Shown piece by piece: positions 7,813-16,634 of a stretch of DNA of 49,173 nt. The notes beneath the pieces were generated by a model, which was not told the DNA's origin, searched no databases, and was given only the letters and a program-made list of their open reading frames with translations. The stretch comes from Verrucomicrobiota bacterium. GTDB taxonomy: Bacteria; Verrucomicrobiota; Verrucomicrobiia; Limisphaerales; JAHDYP01. How positions within the stretch are numbered: position 1 is the stretch's first letter; each line of letters starts with the position of its first letter. The position numbers and the translations under genes are program-made. The DNA lies in the NCBI GenBank assembly GCA_023383055.1, contig JAHDYP010000034.1, forward strand, positions 1 through 49,173, read 5' to 3'.

Positions 7813-9258
7813 TTAGATTTCCGCCGGGAGCACGAGCACGGCTCGCGCGCCGGTGCGGTCGGGGCGATTGGAGAGGCTGGCGCGGCCGCCGTGGAGTTCG
7901 GCGGCTTCCCGCACGAAGCACAAGCCCAGTCCCGAGCTCTTGCGGCCGGTAGCCGGGTGGGGGAGGGAATAGAACCGGTCGAACACGCGGTCCAGGGCGT
8001 AGGCGGGAACGCCGGGGCCTTCATCTTCGAGGGCGATCTCGGCGGTGCGATTCTCGTGGATCAGGCGGAGGCGGAGCGTGATGGTGCCGCCGACCGGTGA
8101 GAAATCGATGGCGTTTTGGAGCAGGTTGCCGAGCGCCATGAGCAGGAGGAACGATTCGCCCTGGACGACGGGGTCGCCGTCGTGCGCGCGGCGCAACTGG
8201 ATCTGGCGGGCTTCGAGGGAATGCGCGTAGTTGAGGCACAGTTGATCGAGCAACTCGATGAGCCTGAGGGGCGCCGGGTTGTCGAGGGACTTTCGTGATT
8301 CGATGGCGGCCAGCGCCAGGAGCCGGTCGATGGTGTGCTGGAGGCGGTCGGCTTCGGACTGGATGTTGCTGAGGAACAGGGTGCGTTTCGAAGCGGGCAT
8401 GGTCGATTCCTGGAGCAGTTCGGCCGCCCCGCGGATGGCGGTGACCGGGCTCTTCATTTCGTGGGTCAGGGTTTGGACGTACGACTCGACGTATTTCCGG
8501 TTCTCGAGGGCATCGCGCATTTCCTCGAGGGCGCGACCGAGCGACCGGATATCGGGACCGAACAGTCTGGGGAAGGGGGCGCGCTGGCCGCGGCGGACGG
8601 CGTTTGCGTAATCGGTCAACCGGCGGATGGGGCTGAGGAACCAGTGAGAGAGCAGGCCGATGGCGAGTGCCGAGGCCAGCAGGATGGACCAGCCGTGGAA
8701 CCAGATCCGGCGGCGGGTTTCGCCGATGAAGCCGAACATGCTGGCCTGGGGTTTGGCGAGGCTGACGACGCCGACGATTTCGCCGCGGCTGCGAATGGGG
8801 GCGCCGACGTGCATGATGGAGGATCGGTCGTCGGCCTCGTTCGTGCGGGTGGAACGCGCGCCGTATTGGCCGAGCAAGGTGCGGCTGACGTCGTGGTAAC
8901 GGCTGTAGTCCTCGCCTTCGGTGGCGCCGTCCCGGGAATCGAACAGCACGCGGCCGTGGGCATCGGTGACGTAGACCTCGAGATCGATCGAGGTTTTGAT
9001 GATGCTGTAGATTCGGGCTTCGATTCGGCGCCGATGGAGATCGTCGAACGCGCGGCGGAGTTTGTCGAACTGGAGTTCGCCCGCGGCGAACTCCTGCTCG
9101 AGACAAGCGGCCAGGAGATGGGCGGTGTCGACCATCGGTTCCTCGGCGGCCTCGAGGTACTGGCGTTCGACGCGTTCGGCCAGATTGTCCATGAGGAAAT
9201 AGAACGCCCCGGTGACGACCACGAGGATAGCGAGCAGGACGCGGGTGGTGGTGCTCAC
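7813..9258 (-). CDS. creC: Sensor histidine kinase CreC
   Basis: A 481-residue inner-membrane histidine kinase. It has an N-terminal helix (about 6-23), a periplasmic sensor region (about 24-185) with YSIIKTSIDLEVYVTDAHGR typical of CreC, a second helix (about 188-208), a HAMP-like segment, the phospho-acceptor box LTHEMKSPVTAIRG (H266), the N box NLLQNAIDFSP, and the ATP lid motifs DEGPGVP and GLGL. The start is GTG at 9258, which overlaps the creB stop (GTGA) and is preceded by GAAGGAG; a longer open frame upstream overlaps creB and is not real. CreBC in enterobacteria responds to carbon and fermentation state and controls creD. Confidence 0.9.
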   Translation of the reverse strand: MSTTTRVLLAILVVVTGAFYFLMDNLAERVERQYLEAAEEPMVDTAHLLAACLEQEFAAGELQFDKLRRAFDDLHRRRIEARIYSIIKTSIDLEVYVTDAHGRVLFDSRDGATEGEDYSRYHDVSRTLLGQYGARSTRTNEADDRSSIMHVGAPIRSRGEIVGVVSLAKPQASMFGFIGETRRRIWFHGWSILLASALAIGLLSHWFLSPIRRLTDYANAVRRGQRAPFPRLFGPDIRSLGRALEEMRDALENRKYVESYVQTLTHEMKSPVTAIRGAAELLQESTMPASKRTLFLSNIQSEADRLQHTIDRLLALAAIESRKSLDNPAPLRLIELLDQLCLNYAHSLEARQIQLRRAHDGDPVVQGESFLLLMALGNLLQNAIDFSPVGGTITLRLRLIHENRTAEIALEDEGPGVPAYALDRVFDRFYSLPHPATGRKSSGLGLCFVREAAELHGGRASLSNRPDRTGARAVLVLPAEI

Positions 9259-9959
9259 CCGTGCTCCTTCAGGGAGTAACCGAGACCGCGGCGGGTCTCG
9301 ATGGGGTCCAGGTCGGGTCGGACCGCGCGCAGTTTGGCGCGCAGGCTTTTGATGTGGGCGTCGACGGTACGTTCCAGGGCGGTTTCGGGTTCGGTCCAGG
9401 CCTGGTCCATGAGTTGTGACCGCGAGTAGAGGCGGCCCGGGTGCTGACAGAGCACCCGCAGGATACGGAATTCGGTGGCGGACAAGGGGAGGGTCGAGCC
9501 GAAATAAAGGATCTGGGCGCGGTCCTCGAGCAGTTGGAACGGGGTGTTCGCCGGCGTGGATGGATGGCCGGTCAAACGGCCGGGAGTCATTGGAGCCCGG
9601 CAGCGTCGGAGGATGGCGCGCACGCGGGCGCTGAGTTCGCGCGGGCTGAAGGGTTTGACGAGATAATCGTCGGCGCCGATTTCGAGGCCCACAACGCGAT
9701 CCACCTCCTGGCCGCGGGCGGTGAGGAAGATGACCGGGACGTCGGATTGTTGGCGCCAGGTGCGACACAGGTCGAAGCCATTCAGGTCGGGCAGGCCGAC
9801 GTCCAGGATCACGAGGTCAGGGGGGCTGGCGGCGAACGAGGCGAGGGCCTGCTCGCCGGTGGCGCAACCTTGGGGTTCGAAGCCCTCGGTCTCGAGTGAG
9901 TAGACAATATTGGCGAGGATGGATGGCTCGTCCTCGACCACCAGGATGCGCTTCTTCAT
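9255..9959 (-). CDS. creB: Response regulator CreB (OmpR family)
   Basis: A 234-residue transcriptional regulator paired with CreC. The receiver domain (about 1-115) has VVEDE (D10, E11), phospho-acceptor D53 in LVILDVGLPD, T80 and K102 in YLVKPF. The C-terminal winged helix has LSATEFRILRVL and the closing IETRRGLGYSL motif of the OmpR/PhoB family. I use the ATG at 9959 (MKKRILVVEDE); an upstream in-frame ATG at 10019 would add 20 residues without family similarity. It overlaps creC by 4 bases, so the pair is one transcription unit. Confidence 0.9.
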   Translation of the reverse strand: MKKRILVVEDEPSILANIVYSLETEGFEPQGCATGEQALASFAASPPDLVILDVGLPDLNGFDLCRTWRQQSDVPVIFLTARGQEVDRVVGLEIGADDYLVKPFSPRELSARVRAILRRCRAPMTPGRLTGHPSTPANTPFQLLEDRAQILYFGSTLPLSATEFRILRVLCQHPGRLYSRSQLMDQAWTEPETALERTVDAHIKSLRAKLRAVRPDLDPIETRRGLGYSLKEHG

Positions 9960-10034
9960 GGAACGGGAGCCGCGGGGTCGTTCATTGGACCCGGGGGAAT
10001 GGTAGCGAGGCCGGGGCACAAACAGAATCGAAAA

Positions 10035-10062
10035 GTCGGAGGTCGGAAGTCGGAGGTCGGAG
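10035..10062. repeat. Short tandem repeat between creD and creB
   Basis: The 108-base gap between creD and creB contains repeated GTCGGAG/GTCGGAA units, four copies in a row with small changes. It is of the same general kind as other short intergenic repeats in this window. No promoter could be singled out around it. Confidence 0.75.
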
Positions 10063-10127
10063 CTCAGATTGAGACGGTTCGGGTTTGTAGTCGTTTTAAC
10101 CGGTGTTAGGACTGCGCCGGTGACCGA

Positions 10128-11351
10128 TCAGGGCATGGGTTGGGCGCTGGTGGGGTCGGGCAGGACGGGTGGCGGGTGCGGTGCGAAGGTGAGTGACCAG
10201 TTGACTTTGGCGGTGAAGAACATCAACAGCGCCAGGGTGACGATGGCGCCGACGGTGATGGTGATGCCCGTCAAGCCGCGGAAGAAGAAGCTGTAGCTGA
10301 ACAGCACCAGGTAAGCCAGTTGGGCGACGGCGGCGAGGCGCGCGAAGGGGAAGCCGGCGACCAGCCAGAGATAGCCGGTCACGAGTGTGACCGAGACGGC
10401 GGCGGCGATCAGGAACGCGGTCGTCGTCGGCACGAGGTCGACGAGATAGGCAAACAACAACTGGAACGCGAAATACCCGGCCGCGAGGAAGAAGTAATTC
10501 ATCGGATGCAGGTTGACCTTGCGCACGGTCCCGAGCATCAGCAGCACCGTGAAGAAGAACAGGAGCGAGACGGGGGCGAAGAAGGTGATGCGGGCGGCGA
10601 CGGGTCCTGGGTTGACGACGGCGGGCATGTCCATGCCGATGGCTCGGGCGCCGATGACATCCGAGTATTCCCAGAGCAGGTCCCAGCCGGAGGGGGTGGT
10701 GGATCTGCGGGTGGGCGATTCGGCGCCCGCCGGCATATTGATTTCGGTGAAATCGGTTTTGAGGCGGAGGGTGAAATCCCGCACCCGCGGGCTGTTGCGG
10801 AGCGAGTATTGCCAACGTTCTAGGCCGGCGGTCTGGTACGACACGCGCAAGGAGGTTTCCTCGCCCGGGCCGAGCAGGACCGATTCGGTGAGGGTGCCGT
10901 TGGCGGGTGCCTTGCCCGTGGTTTTGCCCGCGAGGGCCAGGGTGAAGCGGTCGTAGCGCATGCCGGCGACGGGGAAATCGAACCGGACATAGACGGTTTG
11001 CGGGATGGGGGTGGGATTGCGGAGGAGGTAATCGGCTTCGAAATCGGCCCGAAAAGTCCGATACCAGAGGAGGCCCTTCTTTTTGGGATCGTGCCTGAGG
11101 TCGACCGTGATGCGGCTGCGATCGGGCTGGATGAGGCGTCGCGATTCGTTGCCGGTGGGGGCGAGGTAGTAGATGCAGGGATGGGCTTGCTCGATGGGAG
11201 CGCCCCAGTTGCCGGTCACTTCCTGATCCAGGCGCTGGTTCAGGGTGTGGGTTCGCCAGGAGAGGGTGTGACCGAGGATGAACCAGCCTGCGGCGGTGCA
11301 GGCGAAGATGAAGCCGATGGCGAGGAGTCTTTTGGGAGTCATGGGCGACAA
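10128..11351 (-). CDS. creD: CreD-like inner membrane protein
   Basis: A 407-residue membrane protein. One N-terminal helix (about 8-28) is followed by a large beta-rich periplasmic domain (about 30-245) and then five or six closely spaced helices (about 248-395), beginning FFAPVSLLFFFTVLLM and including LHPMNYFFLAAGYFAFQLLF, a stretch that matches the C-terminal membrane region of the CreD family. CreD is a CreBC target linked to beta-lactam and colicin tolerance in proteobacteria, with unknown biochemistry. The location next to creBC supports the call; the periplasmic domain is divergent. It lies 39 bases downstream of the secreted protein gene. Confidence 0.75.
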   Translation of the reverse strand: MSPMTPKRLLAIGFIFACTAAGWFILGHTLSWRTHTLNQRLDQEVTGNWGAPIEQAHPCIYYLAPTGNESRRLIQPDRSRITVDLRHDPKKKGLLWYRTFRADFEADYLLRNPTPIPQTVYVRFDFPVAGMRYDRFTLALAGKTTGKAPANGTLTESVLLGPGEETSLRVSYQTAGLERWQYSLRNSPRVRDFTLRLKTDFTEINMPAGAESPTRRSTTPSGWDLLWEYSDVIGARAIGMDMPAVVNPGPVAARITFFAPVSLLFFFTVLLMLGTVRKVNLHPMNYFFLAAGYFAFQLLFAYLVDLVPTTTAFLIAAAVSVTLVTGYLWLVAGFPFARLAAVAQLAYLVLFSYSFFFRGLTGITITVGAIVTLALLMFFTAKVNWSLTFAPHPPPVLPDPTSAQPMP

Positions 11352-11390
11352 GGGGTTGAGTTGGTGTCGAGCGACAAATGTCCGTGGGCG

Positions 11391-13121
11391 CTAGTTGCCG
11401 TCGGTCAGGCCGCGCCGTTGGTAGTGGATTTCGGCCCGGGGCGATTCACCTTGCACGAGTTCCTTGGTGAGCCGCAGGAGGTGGCCGGAGTCGGCGCCGG
11501 TTTCCGGGCTGGCGCGGGCGGCCGGCGCAATGCGGACGTTGCCTTCCAAGGCGGTGGATTCGTAGCGGTCAGGCAGGCTGATCAGCCAGTTGAGTTGATG
11601 GATGAACAGGTCGGTTCGGGGCAGTTCGAGGTCCAGTCTGCCGGAGACGGGATCCAGCGCGGGCAGGCGTGCGGCGTAGGAGAAGGCCACCTTGGAAGTC
11701 TGGTTATGGGGGACCGCGAGGGGGAGCTCGATTTCTTGCGGATCACGGCGGACCGGTTGGGTTGGATGACCGTTCACCTGGCAGGTGAGGAGTTGGTCCA
11801 CGGCCGGCAGGCGCACGCGCCAGTTCAGCGGGGCTTCGTGCTGAAGGGTGAATTCGGCGGTGACCAGCAGCCCGCCGTCTTCGACGATTCGGGACTGAAA
11901 CTGGGCCTGGCTGATCATGGCTTGGGCGGTGTGGACTCGAGGGAGCCAGGTGGCGTCGAGAGTGAGTTCGGCGCCGGTTTCCGCGGTGTAGTAGTCCCCC
12001 GATTCGACCTGCTCGCGCATCCAATCGGGCAGGCGCGATGACTGGCGGACGTCTCGCAAGTCCGGGCTGGCGAGGGCCAGTCCGTCGACGGGGAGAACGA
12101 CGAAGAGCACGCGGACGGGGTTGGAGTTGGCCAGTTGCGGTGCCTGGAGCAGCCAGTGGGTTGAGAGCGGAGGCTGAGGCAGTTCATAGCTGAGCATGAA
12201 GGTGCGATCGAGCAGGTCGCGGGTATTCCAGGCAAGATGCAGTTTGCGTCGTCCGGCTTCGGGTGGTCCGACGCGGCAATCGGCCAGGTCATCGCCGGTG
12301 GCTTGTGCCGCGAGGGCATTTGCGGGCAGAACCAGGTCCAGCGACAGGCCGGAGCCGTCGTCGGCCTGGGCATGGGCGCGAACGCGGTAGATCAATCGGC
12401 CTTCGTGGAAGCGCACGAGGGCTTCAAAATGCAGCGTCCAGGTGCTGGGAACGGGGGGCAGGGAGGGCGCGTTGGGTTCGAGAGTGAGCACGAGTTCCGG
12501 GGCATCGCTGGGCAGATGATAAGTCGTGGCGCCATCGGTTTCTGATTCAGCGGCCAACCCCGGGATTCGAATCGCCATTCCGTCGGGAGCGCCGGAGATG
12601 CGGAGGCGGTTCAGGGCCGACGGGGCGGGGAGGAGTCGGAGGCGGCGGAGGCTGGTCCATTCGGCTGGAGTCGAGAGGGCGAATCTGAGTTGGAGGTGGT
12701 GATCGCCTTTGCCGCGGGTGAGGAGGCAGTAATGGTCCTGGCGCCAGAGGAGGTTGTTTTGGTCGAGGTCAGCCTGGTTGAGCCGTACATCGCCGCCCAA
12801 CAGCGGGACCAGGTGCCAGTCGTCCGTGAGGGTTCGCACGTGGTAGACGGCATCGAGGACGGCGGCATTCGCGAGGCCACGGAACTCGTAGTCGCTTGAG
12901 AGGAGGATGGCGTTGATGGGCGGGAGGGGTTGGCGGGCTTGCTGCAATTCGCGCGCCTGGGTTTCGGCGGCTTCCCAGAGCGCGCGGAGTTCGGCGTAGG
13001 GGATGGTGACGGTGGCCCAGGGAGGGTTCGAGGGGTCGGGGGAGAGGTGGGTGGGCTGGCCGGGGTCGGCGGCCAACCGGCAGGTGACGCAGCAGGCCAG
13101 GGCCAGGATCATGGCTTTCAT
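11391..13121 (-). CDS. Secreted protein of unknown function, upstream of creD
   Basis: A 576-residue protein with a cleavable-looking signal peptide (MKAMILALACCVTCRLAADPG). The mature part has a short Pro/Glu/Ala-rich helical segment (about 40-70, ELRALWEAAETQARELQQ) followed by several hundred residues rich in beta-strand patterns, with no membrane segment and no catalytic motif I recognise. It is the first gene of the run that continues through creD and creBC, so it may work in the envelope with the CreD-like protein. I do not recognise the family and assign no function. Confidence 0.8.
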   Translation of the reverse strand: MKAMILALACCVTCRLAADPGQPTHLSPDPSNPPWATVTIPYAELRALWEAAETQARELQQARQPLPPINAILLSSDYEFRGLANAAVLDAVYHVRTLTDDWHLVPLLGGDVRLNQADLDQNNLLWRQDHYCLLTRGKGDHHLQLRFALSTPAEWTSLRRLRLLPAPSALNRLRISGAPDGMAIRIPGLAAESETDGATTYHLPSDAPELVLTLEPNAPSLPPVPSTWTLHFEALVRFHEGRLIYRVRAHAQADDGSGLSLDLVLPANALAAQATGDDLADCRVGPPEAGRRKLHLAWNTRDLLDRTFMLSYELPQPPLSTHWLLQAPQLANSNPVRVLFVVLPVDGLALASPDLRDVRQSSRLPDWMREQVESGDYYTAETGAELTLDATWLPRVHTAQAMISQAQFQSRIVEDGGLLVTAEFTLQHEAPLNWRVRLPAVDQLLTCQVNGHPTQPVRRDPQEIELPLAVPHNQTSKVAFSYAARLPALDPVSGRLDLELPRTDLFIHQLNWLISLPDRYESTALEGNVRIAPAARASPETGADSGHLLRLTKELVQGESPRAEIHYQRRGLTDGN

Positions 13122-13262
13122 GGTTCCAGTCTGCCATGGCCATGTGCGGGGATGATGAAGGGGAGATGAAGACTTGGTGAATAAGAGCCGAGCGAAGGCG
13201 CGGCTGTGGGCACGGGTAAAGGCAGGGAATCGGGCGGGAGGTTGGGGATTACCCTGGACCCG

Positions 13263-14576
13263 TCAGATGACCGTGCCGTGGTTGATGCAGGCGCTCTTGG
13301 GGATGATCACGATGCCGTCCCGGATGTAATAGAGCGGATGATCGGCTTCGTTGGGTTTGCCTTCCGGGGTGATGACGCAGTTGTCGCCGATGCGGGCGTT
13401 TTTGTCGATGATGGCGTTTTCGATCCGGCAATTGCGGCCGATGCCGATCCGGGGTCGGCCGACGGCCTGGTTGGCGGCGATGGATTCGGCGGACTCGTAG
13501 TAATCGCCGCCCATCATGACGACGCGATTGAGCTGGCTGCCTTCGTCGACGAGGCTGCGGAGTCCGACGAGGCTGTTGCGGATGGTGGCGTGATTGACGA
13601 TGCAACCGTCGGAGATCAAGGCGTGTTCGATCGTGCCGCCATTGATTTTGGAGGAGGGCAGGAAACGGGGGCGGGTGAAGATCGGGGCGCTCATGTCGAA
13701 GAAGTTGAAGCGGGGGAGGAGCGCGGACAATTCGAGGTTGGCTTCGAAGAAGGCGCGGATGGTTCCGATATCCTCCCAGTAACCCTGAAAGACGTAGGAG
13801 TAGACGCGGCGGGACTTGATGGATTCGGGGATGATATGTTTGCCGAAGTCGGTGTGATCGTCATTATTGAGGAGCTGGGCCAACAGGTCGCGGTTGAACA
13901 CGTAGATGCCCATGGAGGCCAGGAAGAGATCCTCGTCCGATTGGATGTTGAGCCGGCCGTACCATTCGTGGGGCAGTCTAAGCGTGTCCTGGACCGCGGG
14001 GTCCTTGGGTTTTTCGACAAACCGGGTGATCCGATAGTTTTCGTCCATCTGCATGATGCCGAAGCCGGGGACATCTTTACGTTCGACGGGGATGGTGGCG
14101 ACGGTGATATCGGCGGCGGTGGCGACGTGCTGGCCGATGATGGTGCGGAGGTCCATGCGGTAGAGTTGGTCGCCGCTCAGCACGATCAGGTAATCGAACG
14201 TATGGTTCAGGAGATGAATGAGGTTCTTGCGGACGGCGTCGGCGGTGCCTTGGTACCAGGACGTATCGGTCAAGGTCTGTTCCGCCGCCAGGATCTCGAC
14301 GAAACCGTTCGAGAACTGGTCGAACTTGAACGATTGGGTGACGTGCCGATGGAGCGAGGCGGAATTGAACTGGGTGAGCAGGTAGATCCGTTTCAGGCCT
14401 GAGTTGATGCAGTTCGAAATCGGGATGTCGACCAGCCGGTACTTGCCGGCCAGCGGCACGGCGGGTTTCGCGCGTTCCTTGGTGAGCGGGAAGAGTCGTG
14501 TGCCCGCGCCGCCACCGAGGATGACCGAGAGCACGCTATTGGGGCTGAGTTGGATGGGTTGCAGGGGGGTCGACAT
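13263..14576 (-). CDS. glgC: Glucose-1-phosphate adenylyltransferase (ADP-glucose pyrophosphorylase)
   Basis: A 437-residue enzyme making ADP-glucose from ATP and glucose-1-phosphate for glycogen synthesis. The nucleotidyltransferase domain opens with LGGGAGTRLFPLT (residues 20-32) and KPAVPLAGKYRLVDIPISNC, and includes LSGDQLYRMD, FGIMQMD, FVEKPK and GYWEDIGT. A C-terminal left-handed beta-helix follows (IRNSLVGLRS, GRNCRIENAIIDKNARIG). The ATG at 14576 has AAAGGA nearby upstream and matches the family length; the frame stays open further upstream but overlaps the divergent gene. No other glycogen gene is in the window. Confidence 0.95.
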   Translation of the reverse strand: MSTPLQPIQLSPNSVLSVILGGGAGTRLFPLTKERAKPAVPLAGKYRLVDIPISNCINSGLKRIYLLTQFNSASLHRHVTQSFKFDQFSNGFVEILAAEQTLTDTSWYQGTADAVRKNLIHLLNHTFDYLIVLSGDQLYRMDLRTIIGQHVATAADITVATIPVERKDVPGFGIMQMDENYRITRFVEKPKDPAVQDTLRLPHEWYGRLNIQSDEDLFLASMGIYVFNRDLLAQLLNNDDHTDFGKHIIPESIKSRRVYSYVFQGYWEDIGTIRAFFEANLELSALLPRFNFFDMSAPIFTRPRFLPSSKINGGTIEHALISDGCIVNHATIRNSLVGLRSLVDEGSQLNRVVMMGGDYYESAESIAANQAVGRPRIGIGRNCRIENAIIDKNARIGDNCVITPEGKPNEADHPLYYIRDGIVIIPKSACINHGTVI

Positions 14577-14601
14577 AGGAATCCTTTTGCTTGCCAAAGA
14601 T

Positions 14602-15822
14602 ATGGCGCTACTTAACTCTGCCGCCCGTCCAAACGCAAGCCGCATCGTCGAATTGAGCAACCTGCCACTGGCAATTCTGGGGCTGCTGAGCATCGCCCTC
14701 GTGCTTTGGCAATGGCGGGCGGCCGCGGGTTATCTCCTGGGGCGACGGCGCCAGGTCGCGTCCGGCGCCGCGGCGGTCACGGTGCTCAAGCCGCTGAAAG
14801 GCTGCGATGCGGAAACCGAGGATTGTCTGGTCAGTTGGCTGAACCAGGATCATGCGGGCCCGGTGCAGGTGCTGTGCGGCGTATCGACGCCGGACGATCC
14901 CGCCTGCGCGCTGGTTCGACGTTTGATCGAGCTTCACCCCGGTCGGGATCTCAGGTTGCTCATCACCGCCGAAAGGCTGGGCACCAATGGCAAGGTCTCG
15001 TCCCTGGCGCAATTGTCGCGGCAGGCCCGGCACGACGTGCTGGTCGTGAGCGATGCGGACGTCCGGGTGCCGCCGGATCTGCTGCGGCAACTGACCTTCG
15101 AGCTGGGCGCGGCAGCGAACGCACTGGTTTGTTGTCTCTATCGTCTTGCCAACGCGAGCACCACCGCCATGCAATGGGAGGCGGTCTCCATCAACAGCGA
15201 TTTCTGGAGCCAGGTGCTCCAGGCGCGCGCCTTTGGGCCGCTCGACTTTGCCCTGGGGGCCACCATGGCGTTCCCCCGGAAAGCGCTTGAAGCCGCCGGT
15301 GGATTCGAGGCTTTTGTCGATCAGCTCGCGGATGATTTTCAGTTGGGACATCGATTGGTGCGGCAGGGTGGTGAAGTGCGGCTTTCGAGCGTGGTGGTCG
15401 AGTGCTGGGAATCGCCGCGGGGTTGGGGCGAGGTATGGCGGCATCAGTTGCGGTGGGCCAGGACCATCCGGGTTTGCCGGCCGTTGCCCTATTTCTTCAG
15501 CCTGCTGGCCAACGGCACGCTCTGGCCGTTGCTGTGGCTCGTCTATTCCGGCCCGTGGGTGAGCGGCCCGAACTGGGCATGGCCAGCCGGCATCGCCGGG
15601 CTCGTGCTCCGGGCGGCGACCTCCTGGGATCAGCAGCGGCGGTTGGACGGGGGCTCGGGGCGGCGCGCGCCGTGGTGGATGCCCTGGTTCAAAGATTTGG
15701 CGCAAGTGCCCTTGTGGGCGGCGGCGTTTCTGGGCAACACCGTGGAATGGAGAGGCGAACGGTACCGGGTGCGGCGCGGTGGACGCTTGGAACGAAGCGA
15801 GAGATTGGGGATTGGAGATTGA
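14602..15822 (+). CDS. Ceramide-glucosyltransferase/HpnI-like glycosyltransferase
   Basis: A 406-residue membrane glycosyltransferase of the GT2/GT21 type. After an N-terminal helix (about 18-35) it has VTVLKPLKGCDAETEDCL, the acidic motif VSDADVRVPP, ALGATMAFPRKALEAAGGF, the third acidic motif LADDFQLGHRLV and HQLRWARTIR, in the order expected for ceramide glucosyltransferase and the hopanoid-linked HpnI family. C-terminal helices follow. Which lipid acceptor is used cannot be read from sequence. The start is only 25 bases from the divergent glgC start, so promoters must overlap coding sequence. The last codons lie in a short intergenic-type repeat. Confidence 0.8.
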   Translation: MALLNSAARPNASRIVELSNLPLAILGLLSIALVLWQWRAAAGYLLGRRRQVASGAAAVTVLKPLKGCDAETEDCLVSWLNQDHAGPVQVLCGVSTPDDPACALVRRLIELHPGRDLRLLITAERLGTNGKVSSLAQLSRQARHDVLVVSDADVRVPPDLLRQLTFELGAAANALVCCLYRLANASTTAMQWEAVSINSDFWSQVLQARAFGPLDFALGATMAFPRKALEAAGGFEAFVDQLADDFQLGHRLVRQGGEVRLSSVVVECWESPRGWGEVWRHQLRWARTIRVCRPLPYFFSLLANGTLWPLLWLVYSGPWVSGPNWAWPAGIAGLVLRAATSWDQQRRLDGGSGRRAPWWMPWFKDLAQVPLWAAAFLGNTVEWRGERYRVRRGGRLERSERLGIGD

Positions 15823-15838
15823 GGATTGGGGATTGGGG
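15803..15838. repeat. GATTGGGG-type tandem repeat at the end of a coding sequence
   Basis: Four to five units of GATTGGGG/GATTGGAG/GATTGAG follow each other and contain the stop codon of the glycosyltransferase gene (15820-15822). The last residues of that protein (RLGIGD) are therefore encoded by repeat sequence. Confidence 0.8.
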
Positions 15839-15870
15839 CCCGGTTCGGAATCGGCGGGCGCACTTGCCGA

Positions 15871-16626
15871 TCAACAGCCCAGGTGCGTGCTGAGTTGCTG
15901 CCAGTCGCCGGCATCGGTGGATTCGGCGACGGGGGTTGGAGTCAGTTCCCAGGTGCGCCAGCCCCGGGCGCGGGCGGGTTCGATATCGTTGTCTTCGCGG
16001 TCGCCGACCATGAGGATCTCGTGGGGGGCGATGCCTTCGGCGAGGAGCCGGGCGCCCAGGGCCCGGAAGACATGCGGATCGGGTTTTGCGTAGCCGTGGA
16101 GGTACGACCAGAATTCGAGGTCGGGGCGGAAGATGGAGCGGATCAGGCCGGCTTCGGCGAGGGCGAATTCGAGTTCGCGGAGGGTGTAGGGCTGGGCGTT
16201 CGAGGCGAGGCCGAGGCGGACGCTCTGGCCGGACAGGGGACGAAGCACTTCCGCGGCGCCGGGCATGAGTCTGACGGTGTGGACGAGTTGGGCGTGGCGG
16301 AACAGGAATTTGTCCAGGGCAACCTCGGTCAACCGGTTGAGCTCGGGAACGGCCCGGCGCACGACCGAAGGCCAGAAGACTTCGGGAAAGGGAATCCCGG
16401 TGGCTTTGGCGGCGGCGTGGTCGCGTTGGATGACTTTGTGGGTGGCGGCGGCGACGTCCTCGAGGCTGAGGCGGGGGGCGATGCCGAGGGTTTCGGTCCA
16501 CAATCCGCACCAGCGGAGGCCGGCGTCGGCGGGAGGTGGTCCGACGGTGAGGAGGGTGTGGTAAACGTCGAACAGGATCGCCTTGGGCGGCTCGCCATTG
16601 GGGTTCTTGGTGGGGCTCAGTGGCAT
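15871..16626 (-). CDS. HAD-superfamily hydrolase (haloacid dehalogenase-like)
   Basis: A 251-residue soluble HAD hydrolase. The nucleophile motif is FDVYHTLL (D20, Y22, T24), which resembles the DxYxT form of haloacid-dehalogenase-like enzymes rather than the DxD of most phosphatases. Motif 2 is LGLASNAQ, the lysine is in GYAKPDPHVF, and motif 4 is MVGDREDNDIEPARARGW, usual for HAD phosphatases. The substrate is unknown. It starts 8 bases after the GT4 gene stop and is probably cotranscribed with it. Whether it removes phosphate from a sugar product is only a guess. Confidence 0.82.
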   Translation of the reverse strand: MPLSPTKNPNGEPPKAILFDVYHTLLTVGPPPADAGLRWCGLWTETLGIAPRLSLEDVAAATHKVIQRDHAAAKATGIPFPEVFWPSVVRRAVPELNRLTEVALDKFLFRHAQLVHTVRLMPGAAEVLRPLSGQSVRLGLASNAQPYTLRELEFALAEAGLIRSIFRPDLEFWSYLHGYAKPDPHVFRALGARLLAEGIAPHEILMVGDREDNDIEPARARGWRTWELTPTPVAESTDAGDWQQLSTHLGC

Positions 16627-16634
16627 GGCGGAAC

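Noticed and set aside
15871..16626. HAD hydrolase as the GpgP phosphatase
   Set aside because: The nucleophile motif is of the DxY type and there is no direct similarity to known GpgP; kept only as an open question in the findings.
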